From Aquifex sp964425585 (GTDB lineage: Bacteria; Aquificota; Aquificia; Aquificales; Aquificaceae): a DNA stretch of 32,150 nt. Of the stretch, positions 7,296 to 14,903 are shown one piece after another. The DNA lies in NCBI GenBank assembly GCA_964425585.1, contig CAYRMG010000013.1, positions 1 through 32,150 on the forward strand, in the 5' to 3' direction. Made by a program: the position numbers and the translations under genes. Position 1 is the stretch's first letter. Each line of letters begins with the position of its first letter. The notes under the pieces were generated by a model. The model made no database searches. It saw nothing but the letters and a program-made list of their open reading frames with translations, and had not been told where the DNA came from.

Positions 7296-8291
7296 TTAAA
7301 CGAGGCCGAGTTTTTTGAGAACGGGTATGGGGTCCGACAGATTATCCTTAAGCTTTACATCGTTTGCGCTGTATCCGAAAGCAATTCCGAGAAGCTGTGT
7401 GAAGTATGCTGCGGGAACGTCAACGTCGGGAACTCCCTTCAGCATAAGTCTGTGTCTATACATCTCAAGAGATGCGTGACAAAGGGGACATTCCGTTGCT
7501 ATTATATCCGCTCCGTTTCTTTTTGCTGTTTGGAGAATCATCATAACAAACTTTTCCGAAACCTCTTCGTCCGAGAGGGAGTGAGGTCCTCCGCAACATT
7601 GGGTATGCATAGGTTCAATTTCAACGCTTGTAGCTCCCGCAGCTTCAAGCAGAGCTTCCATATAGTAGGGGTGTTCGTCATCGTCAGCGGTTTCCCTTTT
7701 TCTGGGTCTGACCTGTTCCTCATCTTCAGGTGCTATGTGAGAGTAGGTTCTTGCGTAGAAGTGGGGTCTTGTGTAAAGACATCCGTAGTAATTCGCTACT
7801 TTAAGCCCTCTTAGCGGCTTCTTAGTTTTTTCCTTTACCTTTTCGGGACCGGCTTCGTGGTAGAACCACTCAAGTATATGGTAGGTGTGGGGTATTGTAT
7901 CAAGGGGTTTTTCTCCTGCTTCCTGGAGAAGCTGATTTATTCTCTCCAGCGTCTTGTTATCGGTTTCTAAGAAGTATTCGGCTCTCTGGAGTGAGAAAGA
8001 ACATCCGTTACACGGAGCTACGATTACGTTATGCCCTTGCTGTCTTGCAAGGGACATATTTCTCGCATTGAGTAGCATGGTTCCCCAGAAGCTAACGTTT
8101 TTGGTTTCCATAGCTCCGCAGCAGTTGTAATCTTCAAGATAATCAAGCTCAAGACCGAGTTCCTTAGCCACTATTCTTGTTGATACGTCATAAGCTCTTG
8201 CCGCACCTTCTAAAGAACATCCGGGATAATAAGCAACCTTCTTTCCGATACCACCCAAAGGCGGTTTTCTAAATTGTGCAGGAACTGCCAT
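7296..8291 (-). CDS. shdrB2: sHdrB2: heterodisulfide-reductase B-like subunit
   Basis: This encodes 331 residues with two complete CCG domains: C25, C57-C58, C94-x2-C97 and C171, C232-C233, C268-x2-C271. In HdrB proteins such motifs bind unusual non-cubane or cubane Fe-S clusters at the disulfide-reducing site. In sHdr complexes this subunit pairs with sHdrC2. I placed the start at the ATG at 8291 because AAGGAGGT lies just before it; an in-frame TTG at 8315 would swallow that site. It ends just before the terminator hairpin. Confidence 0.9.
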   Translation of the reverse strand: MAVPAQFRKPPLGGIGKKVAYYPGCSLEGAARAYDVSTRIVAKELGLELDYLEDYNCCGAMETKNVSFWGTMLLNARNMSLARQQGHNVIVAPCNGCSFSLQRAEYFLETDNKTLERINQLLQEAGEKPLDTIPHTYHILEWFYHEAGPEKVKEKTKKPLRGLKVANYYGCLYTRPHFYARTYSHIAPEDEEQVRPRKRETADDDEHPYYMEALLEAAGATSVEIEPMHTQCCGGPHSLSDEEVSEKFVMMILQTAKRNGADIIATECPLCHASLEMYRHRLMLKGVPDVDVPAAYFTQLLGIAFGYSANDVKLKDNLSDPIPVLKKLGLV

Positions 8292-8315
8292 CTTCCTTAC
8301 CTCCTTGAAATACAA

Positions 8316-9077
8316 TTAATGAAGCTCAACACCTTCCTCTTGAAGAACTTTCTTGAGAACCTGTTTCATCCTGCTCCAGTTCTTCGTTCTGGGGTGTATG
8401 AGCATATGTTTTGCGTTGAGCAGTAAGAAATCTATATTCAGGTTCTTTATGGGTTTTACGGCAAGTGTTTTTAACCATTCGGGTATATCACCGAATAGAG
8501 GAACGGGTTTTTTAAGTATGGGGTCCTTGAATACCTTATAACCCTGCTTTTCTATCCATCCGAAGAGAAGTTCTCCGTCCTCAATTCTTCCGTATTCTAC
8601 GACCTGTTCAAGGAAGAACTTGTCAAACTTCTTGGAGGGATACTCCTCTATCAGTCCCCTCTTTGCAAGAACCTTGAGTATAGCCTTAAGAACCTCTTCT
8701 ACGAGAACCCCTTTAGGACACCTGTGGGTGCATTTATGGCAGGAGACGCATCTCCACATTACATCCGCTCTTTTCTGGAGCTCGTCAACCATTCCGAGCC
8801 TTGCGAGATATATGAAGTGTCTCGGATTATACCTTTCGTCCCAGTAGTTGTGAACGGGACATGATGCTGTGCAGTAGGAACATTGATAGCATTGGAGTAT
8901 TGTCTTTCCTTCGGGTTGCTGAAGTATTTCGTCAAGAAGTGATAAGTCATAATCCTCTATAACCCTGGGAAGGATAATGAGGTTCCAGTCTCCTGATACA
9001 TCAACACCGTCTATAACTAACCTATCCTTTCTTAAAATTCTCTCCGGTTCAACAAGAGACCGTTCGTGAATAGCCAT
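8316..9077 (-). CDS. shdrC2: sHdrC2: HdrC-like 4Fe-4S subunit
   Basis: This encodes 253 residues with two 4Fe-4S motifs: C63-x2-C66-x2-C69-x3-C73 and C110-x2-C113-x2-C116-x3-C120. It carries electrons between the flavoprotein sHdrA and sHdrB2 in the cytoplasmic sHdr complex. The rest is helical with no membrane helices, unlike membrane quinone-linked relatives. AGGAGGTG precedes the ATG, and the gap to shdrB2 is 24 bases. A generic iron-sulfur oxidoreductase would be the fallback name, but the cluster context is clear. Confidence 0.9.
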   Translation of the reverse strand: MAIHERSLVEPERILRKDRLVIDGVDVSGDWNLIILPRVIEDYDLSLLDEILQQPEGKTILQCYQCSYCTASCPVHNYWDERYNPRHFIYLARLGMVDELQKRADVMWRCVSCHKCTHRCPKGVLVEEVLKAILKVLAKRGLIEEYPSKKFDKFFLEQVVEYGRIEDGELLFGWIEKQGYKVFKDPILKKPVPLFGDIPEWLKTLAVKPIKNLNIDFLLLNAKHMLIHPRTKNWSRMKQVLKKVLQEEGVELH

Positions 9078-9089
9078 CTCTCACACCTC

Positions 9090-9905
9090 CTAAGATGATT
9101 CAACATCCTTGTAATGTATGGGAGCGTGAACTCCCAAAAGCCTCCTCGCCATAACACCGGCGGGAGGGAAGAATCCCTTAGCACTGTGCATAGTAGAAAG
9201 CGTCATGTAATCAACATACGTCGCGTAAATCATAGCGAGGAATATATCAACGAAAAGGTAGTCTTTTACCTTTACACCGAACTCGTGAAGTTTTTCCGCT
9301 ATCTGTTTGTAAACCTGCTCAAACTGTTCGTATGTTTCCCCATACATCTTTCTTCCCTTTCCTCCGGTCGGCGATTCTTCCTTAAGGAAAACTATGGCTC
9401 CCGTTTCCGTTTCCGGGTCCCATACCCAAGAAGTCCAAAGGATATACTTATCGGGAAACGTGAAGTGAAGAAGTTCTGCGGCTATGTCTTTTGCAGCTCT
9501 TCTGTCTACACCTCTTATATTCCTTGCAAATTCCTCTACCTTTTCTTCCCAGGTTCTCGTATCTTCTTTCTTACCGAACCCCAGAAAACCTCCTTCTTCA
9601 CCGTAAAGGAGTTTTCTTATAGCTTCTTTGAGGTTTTCTACACCCGTTTCCTCTATGATGCGTTTCTTTTTCCTTCTTGCCGGGAATATGTGTTCAAGAA
9701 TTTCCTCCAGATCCTCTTTTGTTAGCTTCTTTATGCTGTCTTTTGAAAGCTTCTGCTGAAAGAGTTCGCTCTTTGCTTTTACATCCTGATAAAACTCCTG
9801 TAAAAACTCTTCTCCTTCACTTAGTATTTTTATGAGGTAATCCCTTATAAGAGCTTCATCAAGAGAGGCGGCCTTAAAGCCGCCTTGAGGTTTTTGTTCA
9901 CTCAT
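9090..9905 (-). CDS. Conserved sHdr-associated protein (Hyp), cysteine-free
   Basis: This encodes 271 residues lying between shdrA and shdrC2, the position held by the conserved hypothetical gene of sHdr operons. It has no cysteine at all, although all its neighbours are Fe-S or thiol proteins. The first 135 residues are charged helices; the rest (about 136-265) looks like a mixed fold with FTFPDKYILWTSWVWDP and an aromatic-rich stretch. There is no signal peptide, and any membrane role would have to be through association. The start overlaps the shdrA stop (ATGA), so translation is coupled. Family by context; its biochemical role is not known to me. Confidence 0.8.
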   Translation of the reverse strand: MSEQKPQGGFKAASLDEALIRDYLIKILSEGEEFLQEFYQDVKAKSELFQQKLSKDSIKKLTKEDLEEILEHIFPARRKKKRIIEETGVENLKEAIRKLLYGEEGGFLGFGKKEDTRTWEEKVEEFARNIRGVDRRAAKDIAAELLHFTFPDKYILWTSWVWDPETETGAIVFLKEESPTGGKGRKMYGETYEQFEQVYKQIAEKLHEFGVKVKDYLFVDIFLAMIYATYVDYMTLSTMHSAKGFFPPAGVMARRLLGVHAPIHYKDVESS

Positions 9906-10960
9906 GCGCTCACCTTAGCTCCCAAAAATGTTGCAGCTTCTGCACCTGCGGCTTCACCTTCTGCGAGTGAGGACTCAATATCTATGGGGCCCTTGCAAGC
10001 ACCCGCTATGAATATACCGGGTCTGTTTGAGATAATGTTTGAACCGCTATCTTCTGCAGGGATAAGGAATCTGCTATCGGGGTCTTGTGCAAGTCCGAGT
10101 ATCTTTGCAACTTTAAGGGTTCCCTCTGAGGGTTCCATTCCCAGAACGAGAACCACAAGGTCCATCGGTATTTCCGCAGGTCTTTGAACTATAGTATCCT
10201 CGTGCTTAACCCTGAGTCTTCCGTCTTTCGGAGAGTAGGTTATTTCCGCTATCCTACCCCTTACGTATCTTACTCCGTATTTCTCCTGAGGTGCCCAGTA
10301 GAATGGGTATTCCCACGTTCCGTAAGTTCTTACGTCCATGTAATAACAGAAGACTTCAACTTCGGGATACTTTTCTCTTATTTCGGAACCTTGGAGTCCT
10401 GAGAGTGCACATCCATATCTACAACAGTGAACGTTTGTAACACCGAGCTGTCTGTCTCTGGAACCTACACAGAATACGAAAGCAACCCTTTTGGGTAGCT
10501 CTCCGTTTGAAGGTCTGTAGAGTCTTCCTTCCCTTGAAAACATTTGCTCAAGTTCAAGGTTTGTGATAACGTCGGGGTAGATACCGTATCCGAGCTCACC
10601 CTTTCTCTTTGCGTCAAAGTGTCTAAATCCCGTTGCTACTACTATTGCGCCTACTTCTACCGTTTCACCGTTTGAAAGGGTTACCTTAAAGTTGGGTGCT
10701 TCACCTTCACAGGCTTCAATTTCGGTGTTAAGTTTTACTTCCACATTGGGGTTGTTTTGAACTTCTTCAATGAAGGGACCTAAAACTTGTTGAGGTTTCA
10801 TTTTTCTGGGAATTAGCGTGTGATAATCCTCAAGGATAGGTCTTCCACCGAGCTTACTTTCCTTTTCCACAAGGATTGTGTGAACACCAAGTTTTCCGAG
10901 CGTTCTTGCGGCTGCAAGACCTGCGGGACCACCACCTATTACGAGCACAGACTTTGCCAT
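9902..10960 (-). CDS. shdrA: sHdrA: HdrA-like flavoprotein
   Basis: This encodes 352 residues. GGGPAGLAAA at 9-18 binds FAD, VVATGF is at about 107-112, and the closing FAD motif GIFIAGACKGP is near 315-325. The middle holds a cluster-binding region with C164 in FCVGSRD, C179-C180, C184 and C205. sHdrA is shorter than methanogen HdrA, which carries extra ferredoxin domains. It is the FAD-containing hub of the complex. The ATG at 10960 sits just after AAAGGAGGGTG; an in-frame GTG at 10966 overlaps that site and is less likely. Confidence 0.92.
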   Translation of the reverse strand: MAKSVLVIGGGPAGLAAARTLGKLGVHTILVEKESKLGGRPILEDYHTLIPRKMKPQQVLGPFIEEVQNNPNVEVKLNTEIEACEGEAPNFKVTLSNGETVEVGAIVVATGFRHFDAKRKGELGYGIYPDVITNLELEQMFSREGRLYRPSNGELPKRVAFVFCVGSRDRQLGVTNVHCCRYGCALSGLQGSEIREKYPEVEVFCYYMDVRTYGTWEYPFYWAPQEKYGVRYVRGRIAEITYSPKDGRLRVKHEDTIVQRPAEIPMDLVVLVLGMEPSEGTLKVAKILGLAQDPDSRFLIPAEDSGSNIISNRPGIFIAGACKGPIDIESSLAEGEAAGAEAATFLGAKVSA

Positions 10961-10992
10961 TATCACCCTCCTTTAAAAGGTATTTATGGATA

Positions 10993-11008
10993 GGGGGCAA
11001 AAGCCCCC
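10993..11008 (-). repeat. Intercistronic hairpin between shdrB1 and shdrA
   Basis: A perfect GGGGGC / GCCCCC inverted repeat with a four-base AAAA/TTTT loop lies between the two genes. It has no downstream U tract, so it is more likely an RNA-processing or stability element than a terminator. Confidence 0.5.
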
Positions 11009-11021
11009 GAGGAAATATCCG

Positions 11022-12362
11022 TTATGACTTGAATAGAGGTAGGTCTGCGGTTGCGGATTTTCTATACTTGAATCCGTCGGAGGTCTTGCTGTAGGGTTCG
11101 TAGAGGTCGTATTCCTTGAAGAACTCAAGGAGCTCGTCATACTTACCTTGTTTTTCAAGCTCGGAGATATACTTAACGGTGTCTTCCCATTCTTTCTTGA
11201 GTTCTCTCCAGTTGGTTATACCCATCTTTTCAAGGAGAGGTTCATAGTTAGAGCAGTTCCAGTAGAGCTGAACTACCTTGAAGGGGTGTGCTCCGCATGC
11301 GAGTGCTGAGAACATTACATCGGACATTACAGCTACGGGGTAATACATTCCGTGAGCCTTTCCTATCCATTGGTTCTTTTCAAAGGTTGTCGTGCATCCC
11401 GTGTCGTGGGTTATGATAACGTCAGCCTTTATTTCTTCAGCTATAACCTTAAGCTTTCTTTGGATAGCGAAGGACCTTGTAAACTCTCTTTCCGTAAGAA
11501 TGTGTCTGAATCCGAATCCACAGCAGTCATACCAGGTTGAGTAGTCCACTACTTGAGCACCGAGCTTCTTTATAACAGCGGTAGAAGCTGCGGGTCTTTG
11601 TCCGTTGTAAACTTCGGGGTCGTAGGGATAGTCGTCGGCTATCATCTTCCAGGTGTGGCAAGCGTTGTGTATTGCAACCCTTACGTTGGATACGTCTATT
11701 CCTTTGGGTTTTCCTTCCTTTTCGTAGAGTTCCGCTATTTCGTCCCTCATAGCGTGAACCCATTCGGAGTAGTGAACTATTTCTTGAGGTATTACAATTC
11801 TTCCGTCCTCCGTCAGTCTTCCGAGCTTCTTCAGAATGGGCTTAACTGCTTCTCTCAGTTCTTTGTTAAATATGAGTTGCTCCCTGGTTTCCTTATAGGA
11901 TCCGAATGATGTTCCGCAGTGTATGAGAGGATAGTATCCCGTCTTCCAAGCTTGGTGCATGTTTCTGAGCCATACCGCTGCAAGTGCTACAGGATTTGAG
12001 GTTCCGGAACCGTGGTAGTTCCAAGCTGTGCAGGAAGTTTGGTGAGGTTCGTTGAGGTAATCAAGTCCAAACTTGTTCATGAACCAGAATATGGATGCGG
12101 GGTATCCGGGAATGTTACCGCATTGTCCGCAAGATTTGTGGTGCCAGAGCTTGTTCGTGGGTATTACCTTTATCCTTCCCGTTCTCGTGTAAACGTATTT
12201 CGGTCTGTATTCCTCGGTTATCCTGAAGACGAGAATTTCTCCCTTTTCCTCAAGCTCATACATTTCTTCAAAAAGGTGGTCATAGTGGGAGTTCTTATTT
12301 AATATGGGAAAAGGTTCCTTTTCAGGATACATAAGATAGGGGCTCTTAGATTTGTGAGCCAT
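11022..12362 (-). CDS. shdrB1: sHdrB1: divergent HdrB-like subunit
   Basis: This encodes 446 residues, larger than sHdrB2. The C-terminal half has a CCG-type domain: C235, C280-C281 and C323, with the usual final CxxC reduced to C323-TTT. Two more cysteines follow at 356 and 370. The N-terminal half has C78-x2-C81, C111 and C149 but no paired CC. The active-site cluster set therefore differs from that of sHdrB2. The ATG at 12362 follows AAAGGAGGTG; an upstream GTG at 12371 lies on that site. It sits between shdrC1 and shdrA, as in known sHdr operons. Confidence 0.88.
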   Translation of the reverse strand: MAHKSKSPYLMYPEKEPFPILNKNSHYDHLFEEMYELEEKGEILVFRITEEYRPKYVYTRTGRIKVIPTNKLWHHKSCGQCGNIPGYPASIFWFMNKFGLDYLNEPHQTSCTAWNYHGSGTSNPVALAAVWLRNMHQAWKTGYYPLIHCGTSFGSYKETREQLIFNKELREAVKPILKKLGRLTEDGRIVIPQEIVHYSEWVHAMRDEIAELYEKEGKPKGIDVSNVRVAIHNACHTWKMIADDYPYDPEVYNGQRPAASTAVIKKLGAQVVDYSTWYDCCGFGFRHILTEREFTRSFAIQRKLKVIAEEIKADVIITHDTGCTTTFEKNQWIGKAHGMYYPVAVMSDVMFSALACGAHPFKVVQLYWNCSNYEPLLEKMGITNWRELKKEWEDTVKYISELEKQGKYDELLEFFKEYDLYEPYSKTSDGFKYRKSATADLPLFKS

Positions 12363-12421
12363 AGCCAACACCTCCTTTAAAAGTTTTTTTCAAGAGCGGG
12401 GCACCAACCCCCTTCATTAGC

Positions 12422-13174
12422 TTAAGCCTCTGCCTCCTCCATTTCTTCCATAAGTTCTTCCCATCTTTCTTCGTTTTCTTCTACTATATCCATAATTACG
12501 TTATAGAGGTTGGGGTCAAGTCTTTCAAGCATTTCAAATATTCCCGTATCTCTCCAGATTTGATACATCTCTATAGCGGTTTGGAGAGAAACTTCCCAAG
12601 CGGTTTTAACGGATTTTCCGACGTCAAAGGGAATAGCCATTCTTTTAGCTCTGAGGTTTTCCATGTTATCTAACATCTTTGGTCCCCAGTCGGGGAAGAA
12701 GTCCGGTTGAAGCATGTCTGCGGAGAGCTGGTTACCAGTTGTCATAACCTTGAGGAGAACTCTTCCGTAGGGCTTTAAGAGATCCTTGGTCGCCTCAAAG
12801 GCGTTTCTTACGGCAACTTCTCTCATTATTATGACGAGCCCGCCCGGATTGTTAACGAAGGGACATCTTATCCAGCATGTGAAGCACTGGGAGCACGCCC
12901 ATATGTATTCGTGCATCATATCGTAGAGAACATCTATGTCATTCTCAAGGAATCTTTGAACTATTTCCCTGGGGGAGTAGTCAAAGAATCTATTTGATGG
13001 ACAGGATGCGGTGCAAACTCCGCAGTTGAGACATCCGAAAAGGTATTCTTTAAATCTAAAGTCAGACTTTACTTCCTCTATTATCCTTACCTTTTCTTCC
13101 CAGGGAACCTGAAGTGTTTTTTCAGAAATGGGGATATTGTATCCATATTTACGAACTTGAGTTTGCTCAGCCAT
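12422..13174 (-). CDS. shdrC1: sHdrC1: HdrC-like 4Fe-4S subunit
   Basis: This encodes 250 residues with two 4Fe-4S motifs: C48-x2-C51-x2-C54-x3-C58 and C94-x2-C97-x2-C100-x3-C104. The C-terminal half is helical and ends in a very acidic Glu-rich tail (about 232-250), which sHdrC2 lacks. It is the presumed electron link between sHdrB1 and sHdrA. AGGAGG precedes the ATG. A 124-base A/T-rich gap separates it from the dsrE-like gene upstream, so it may have its own promoter. Confidence 0.9.
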   Translation of the reverse strand: MAEQTQVRKYGYNIPISEKTLQVPWEEKVRIIEEVKSDFRFKEYLFGCLNCGVCTASCPSNRFFDYSPREIVQRFLENDIDVLYDMMHEYIWACSQCFTCWIRCPFVNNPGGLVIIMREVAVRNAFEATKDLLKPYGRVLLKVMTTGNQLSADMLQPDFFPDWGPKMLDNMENLRAKRMAIPFDVGKSVKTAWEVSLQTAIEMYQIWRDTGIFEMLERLDPNLYNVIMDIVEENEERWEELMEEMEEAEA

Positions 13175-13298
13175 CTCAAAACCCTCCTACGGTTTTTTCC
13201 TCATTTTTAAATTAAACAACACTTTATAGAAAAACCAAAAAATTTTTTTATGGAAATATAAAAATATCCTTATAGGATAAAGAAAAAGTAAAGAAGAA
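13175..13298 (-). promoter_or_regulatory. A/T-rich spacer upstream of shdrC1, possible promoter
   Basis: This is the largest gap inside the sulfur block. Read on the minus strand it holds an inverted repeat TATCCT-n3-AGGATA (13265-13279), an A6T7 tract flanked by CC/GG (13235-13253) and a TATAAA-like -10 candidate nearer the gene. The A-tract should be bent. A secondary promoter or operator for the core sHdr genes is an inference; there is no clear -35. Confidence 0.35.
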
Positions 13299-13724
13299 TT
13301 AAAGGGTGATGACAGCATACTCACCGCTCATAAGCTTGTCAAGGAAAGCCGCACCGCCGAGGATTCCGTCACATATTTCCTTATTTACGTCTTCTTCCTT
13401 GTATATGTCCGTGAGGTCTAGAGATGGTGTGCAGAGGTAAATTTTTACTCCCGCATCCTTAGCCATTTTTATAAAGTCATAAACGGTTTGTTCTACACCG
13501 GGTCTTACCTTAACCTTCTTCGCATTATCCTTCATAAGTAGATATCCGGCTTCCGAAGTTATCACCATCTCAACTTCGTAGTCCATGGTTGTCGCTGCAG
13601 TTGCGAGGAAAAACGGTGCTCCCGCCTGGGGATTGATTAGCTCACCCGTTGTGGGCTCAGCTCTTACAAAAAATGGAACCGTAACTATGTAGAATAAGAG
13701 CTTTTCAAACTCCTGACCTGCCAT
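13299..13724 (-). CDS. DsrE-family protein
   Basis: This encodes 141 residues with DsrE-like features: an N-terminal strand (KLLFYIVTVPF), APFFLATAATTMDYEVEMVI, and C98 in GVKIYLCTPSLDLTDI, the expected persulfide cysteine. A second cysteine is C118. It is 20 bases downstream of the DsrE2/3-like gene and upstream of shdrC1. GGAGGTG precedes the ATG. It probably passes sulfane sulfur from TusA or DsrE toward the sHdr complex; the order of transfer is not visible from sequence. Confidence 0.82.
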   Translation of the reverse strand: MAGQEFEKLLFYIVTVPFFVRAEPTTGELINPQAGAPFFLATAATTMDYEVEMVITSEAGYLLMKDNAKKVKVRPGVEQTVYDFIKMAKDAGVKIYLCTPSLDLTDIYKEEDVNKEICDGILGGAAFLDKLMSGEYAVITL

Positions 13725-13744
13725 ACCTCACCTCCGCTTTATAT

Positions 13745-14293
13745 TCAAACGAATATTATCATAGGTTTGTCCGCTGCGAGAACGTAGTTAAAGAACTCGG
13801 TTGCTCCCGCGGGAGGTTCAAGCCCGTCTATGAGGTCCTCCCTCTTATAACCGAAAAGGTCCATCGTCATTTGGCAGGGTATTAACTTAACATCCGCTTC
13901 TTTACACAGCTCAAGGAGCTCTTCTATGCTTGCTACACCCTTTTCCTTAATTCTTTTTTTCATCATTGAGGTCATAAAATCGGTCATGCCGGGTATTATG
14001 CCCATTATCTGGGGAGGTCCGGGGAATACGCTTTCCATTAGGCTTGCAAGTTGACCGGCCACGGGTGTCTGCTTTACGGAATCGGGGAAAACCATAGGCA
14101 TTGCGGGATTTCCCAGAGGTGCAACTTTCAGTTGTTTTACCTTCTCCCTGTGGATTATGTTAAGACCGTAAAAGGTAAAAAATATGGCTGTTTCAACACC
14201 CAGAGAAGCCGCAACGGAAGCAAGAATGAGGGGAGGATAGGCCATGTCAAGGGTTCCTTTTGTTGCTATTATTGCAAGTCTTTCTGTAGCCAT
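13745..14293 (-). CDS. DsrE2/DsrE3-type sulfurtransferase
   Basis: This encodes 182 residues of the DsrE/F/peroxiredoxin-like family. It starts with RLAIIATKGTLDMAYPPLILASVAASLGVETAIFFTF and has the long helical insert typical of the DsrE2/DsrE3 group, ending in ADVKLIPCQMTMDLFGY with the conserved C140; C130 is ten residues earlier. The insert is moderately hydrophobic but not a clear membrane helix. TusA-DsrE pairs are classic neighbours in sulfur oxidisers and exchange persulfide. The gap to tusA is 15 bases with a GGGGAGGAT ribosome site. Confidence 0.85.
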   Translation of the reverse strand: MATERLAIIATKGTLDMAYPPLILASVAASLGVETAIFFTFYGLNIIHREKVKQLKVAPLGNPAMPMVFPDSVKQTPVAGQLASLMESVFPGPPQIMGIIPGMTDFMTSMMKKRIKEKGVASIEELLELCKEADVKLIPCQMTMDLFGYKREDLIDGLEPPAGATEFFNYVLAADKPMIIFV

Positions 14294-14308
14294 TTTTATC
14301 CTCCCCTA

Positions 14309-14548
14309 TTATCCCTTTTTCCTGATGTAGTATATGTATTTTCCTCCCTCTTCAGCCATTTCAACGAGTTCGTGACCGGTTCTTTGACAAAAGGCAGGTA
14401 TATCCGCCTTTGAACCGGGGTCGGTTGATATAACTTCAAGAATTTGACCGGGTTGAAGCTCCTCAAGAGCCTTTTTCGTCTTCAGAACGGGAAGGGGACA
14501 GTTAAGTCCTGACGTGTCCAGAACCTTGTCGGGCGTAATTGTAGCCAT
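14309..14548 (-). CDS. tusA: TusA sulfur-carrier protein
   Basis: This encodes 79 residues. LDTSGLNCPLPVLKTKKAL is the SirA/TusA signature, and C17 in the CPxP motif carries the persulfide. DPGSKADIPAFCQRTGHEL completes the two-layer fold and contains C54. In sulfur oxidisers TusA is a central cytoplasmic carrier handing sulfur to DsrE-type proteins and the sHdr route, as well as serving tRNA thiolation. It is the first gene of the minus-strand sulfur block, behind a 103-base gap and an AAAGGAGGT site. Confidence 0.94.
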   Translation of the reverse strand: MATITPDKVLDTSGLNCPLPVLKTKKALEELQPGQILEVISTDPGSKADIPAFCQRTGHELVEMAEEGGKYIYYIRKKG

Positions 14549-14651
14549 AACTCCAACCTCCTTTAAATAATTCTTAATATAAGATTATGCTTATCCTCAG
14601 GTTTTCATCTTAAGAAATTTTTAATAATTTCATTAAAATACTTTATAATTT
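14549..14651 (-). promoter_or_regulatory. Probable promoter region of the sulfur operon
   Basis: This A/T-rich gap precedes tusA. Minus-strand -10 candidates are CATAAT (within an ATAAG-n6-CTTAT inverted repeat, 14579-14594) and TATATT. A GAAATT-n6-AATTTC hairpin at 14614-14631 may end the upstream flagellar-like transcript. ArsR-type repressors control some sHdr operons, but none is in this window. The -35 assignment is uncertain. Confidence 0.35.
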
Positions 14652-14903
14652 TCAGTTCAGTTTTTTAAGCAGGTAAACAAGCAGTTTAGCAACCGCCTCG
14701 TAAAGCTCGGGTGGTATCTCCTCGTAAAGGTCAACATTTATAAGGGCTTCCACGAGATTCTTATCCTCAACAATCGGTATTCCGTTTTCCTTTGCGAGCT
14801 TTATTATTCTCTCCGCAACCTCTCCCCTTCCTTTCGCAACAACGATGGGAGCCTTGTCCTCTTCCGGCTTATATTTAAGTGCAACTGCTTTTTTATGCTT
14901 CAT
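14652..14903 (-). CDS. FlhB C-terminal-domain-like protein (YlqH/FhlB type)
   Basis: This encodes 83 residues that match the cytoplasmic domain of the flagellar export protein FlhB after its autocleavage site: AVALKYKPEEDKAPIVVAKG, then GIPIVEDKNLVEAL, then IPPELYEAVAKLLVYL. The membrane part and the NPTH cleavage loop are absent. Free-standing FlhB-tail proteins (YlqH in Bacillus) are known and can partly substitute for the FlhB tail. The start overlaps the stop of the next gene upstream (ATGA), as in the ylqG-ylqH pair. Confidence 0.85.
   Translation of the reverse strand: MKHKKAVALKYKPEEDKAPIVVAKGRGEVAERIIKLAKENGIPIVEDKNLVEALINVDLYEEIPPELYEAVAKLLVYLLKKLN

Noticed and set aside
7245..7814. 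Plus-strand open frame covering the terminator and shdrB2
   Set aside because: It crosses the hairpin and is antisense to a two-CCG-domain protein. It has no motif and unusual composition.
9114..9725. Plus-strand open frame of about 200 residues opposite the Hyp gene
   Set aside because: Its Phe/Arg/Ser-rich composition looks like a complement shadow, and the opposite strand has a ribosome-coupled gene with normal codon use.
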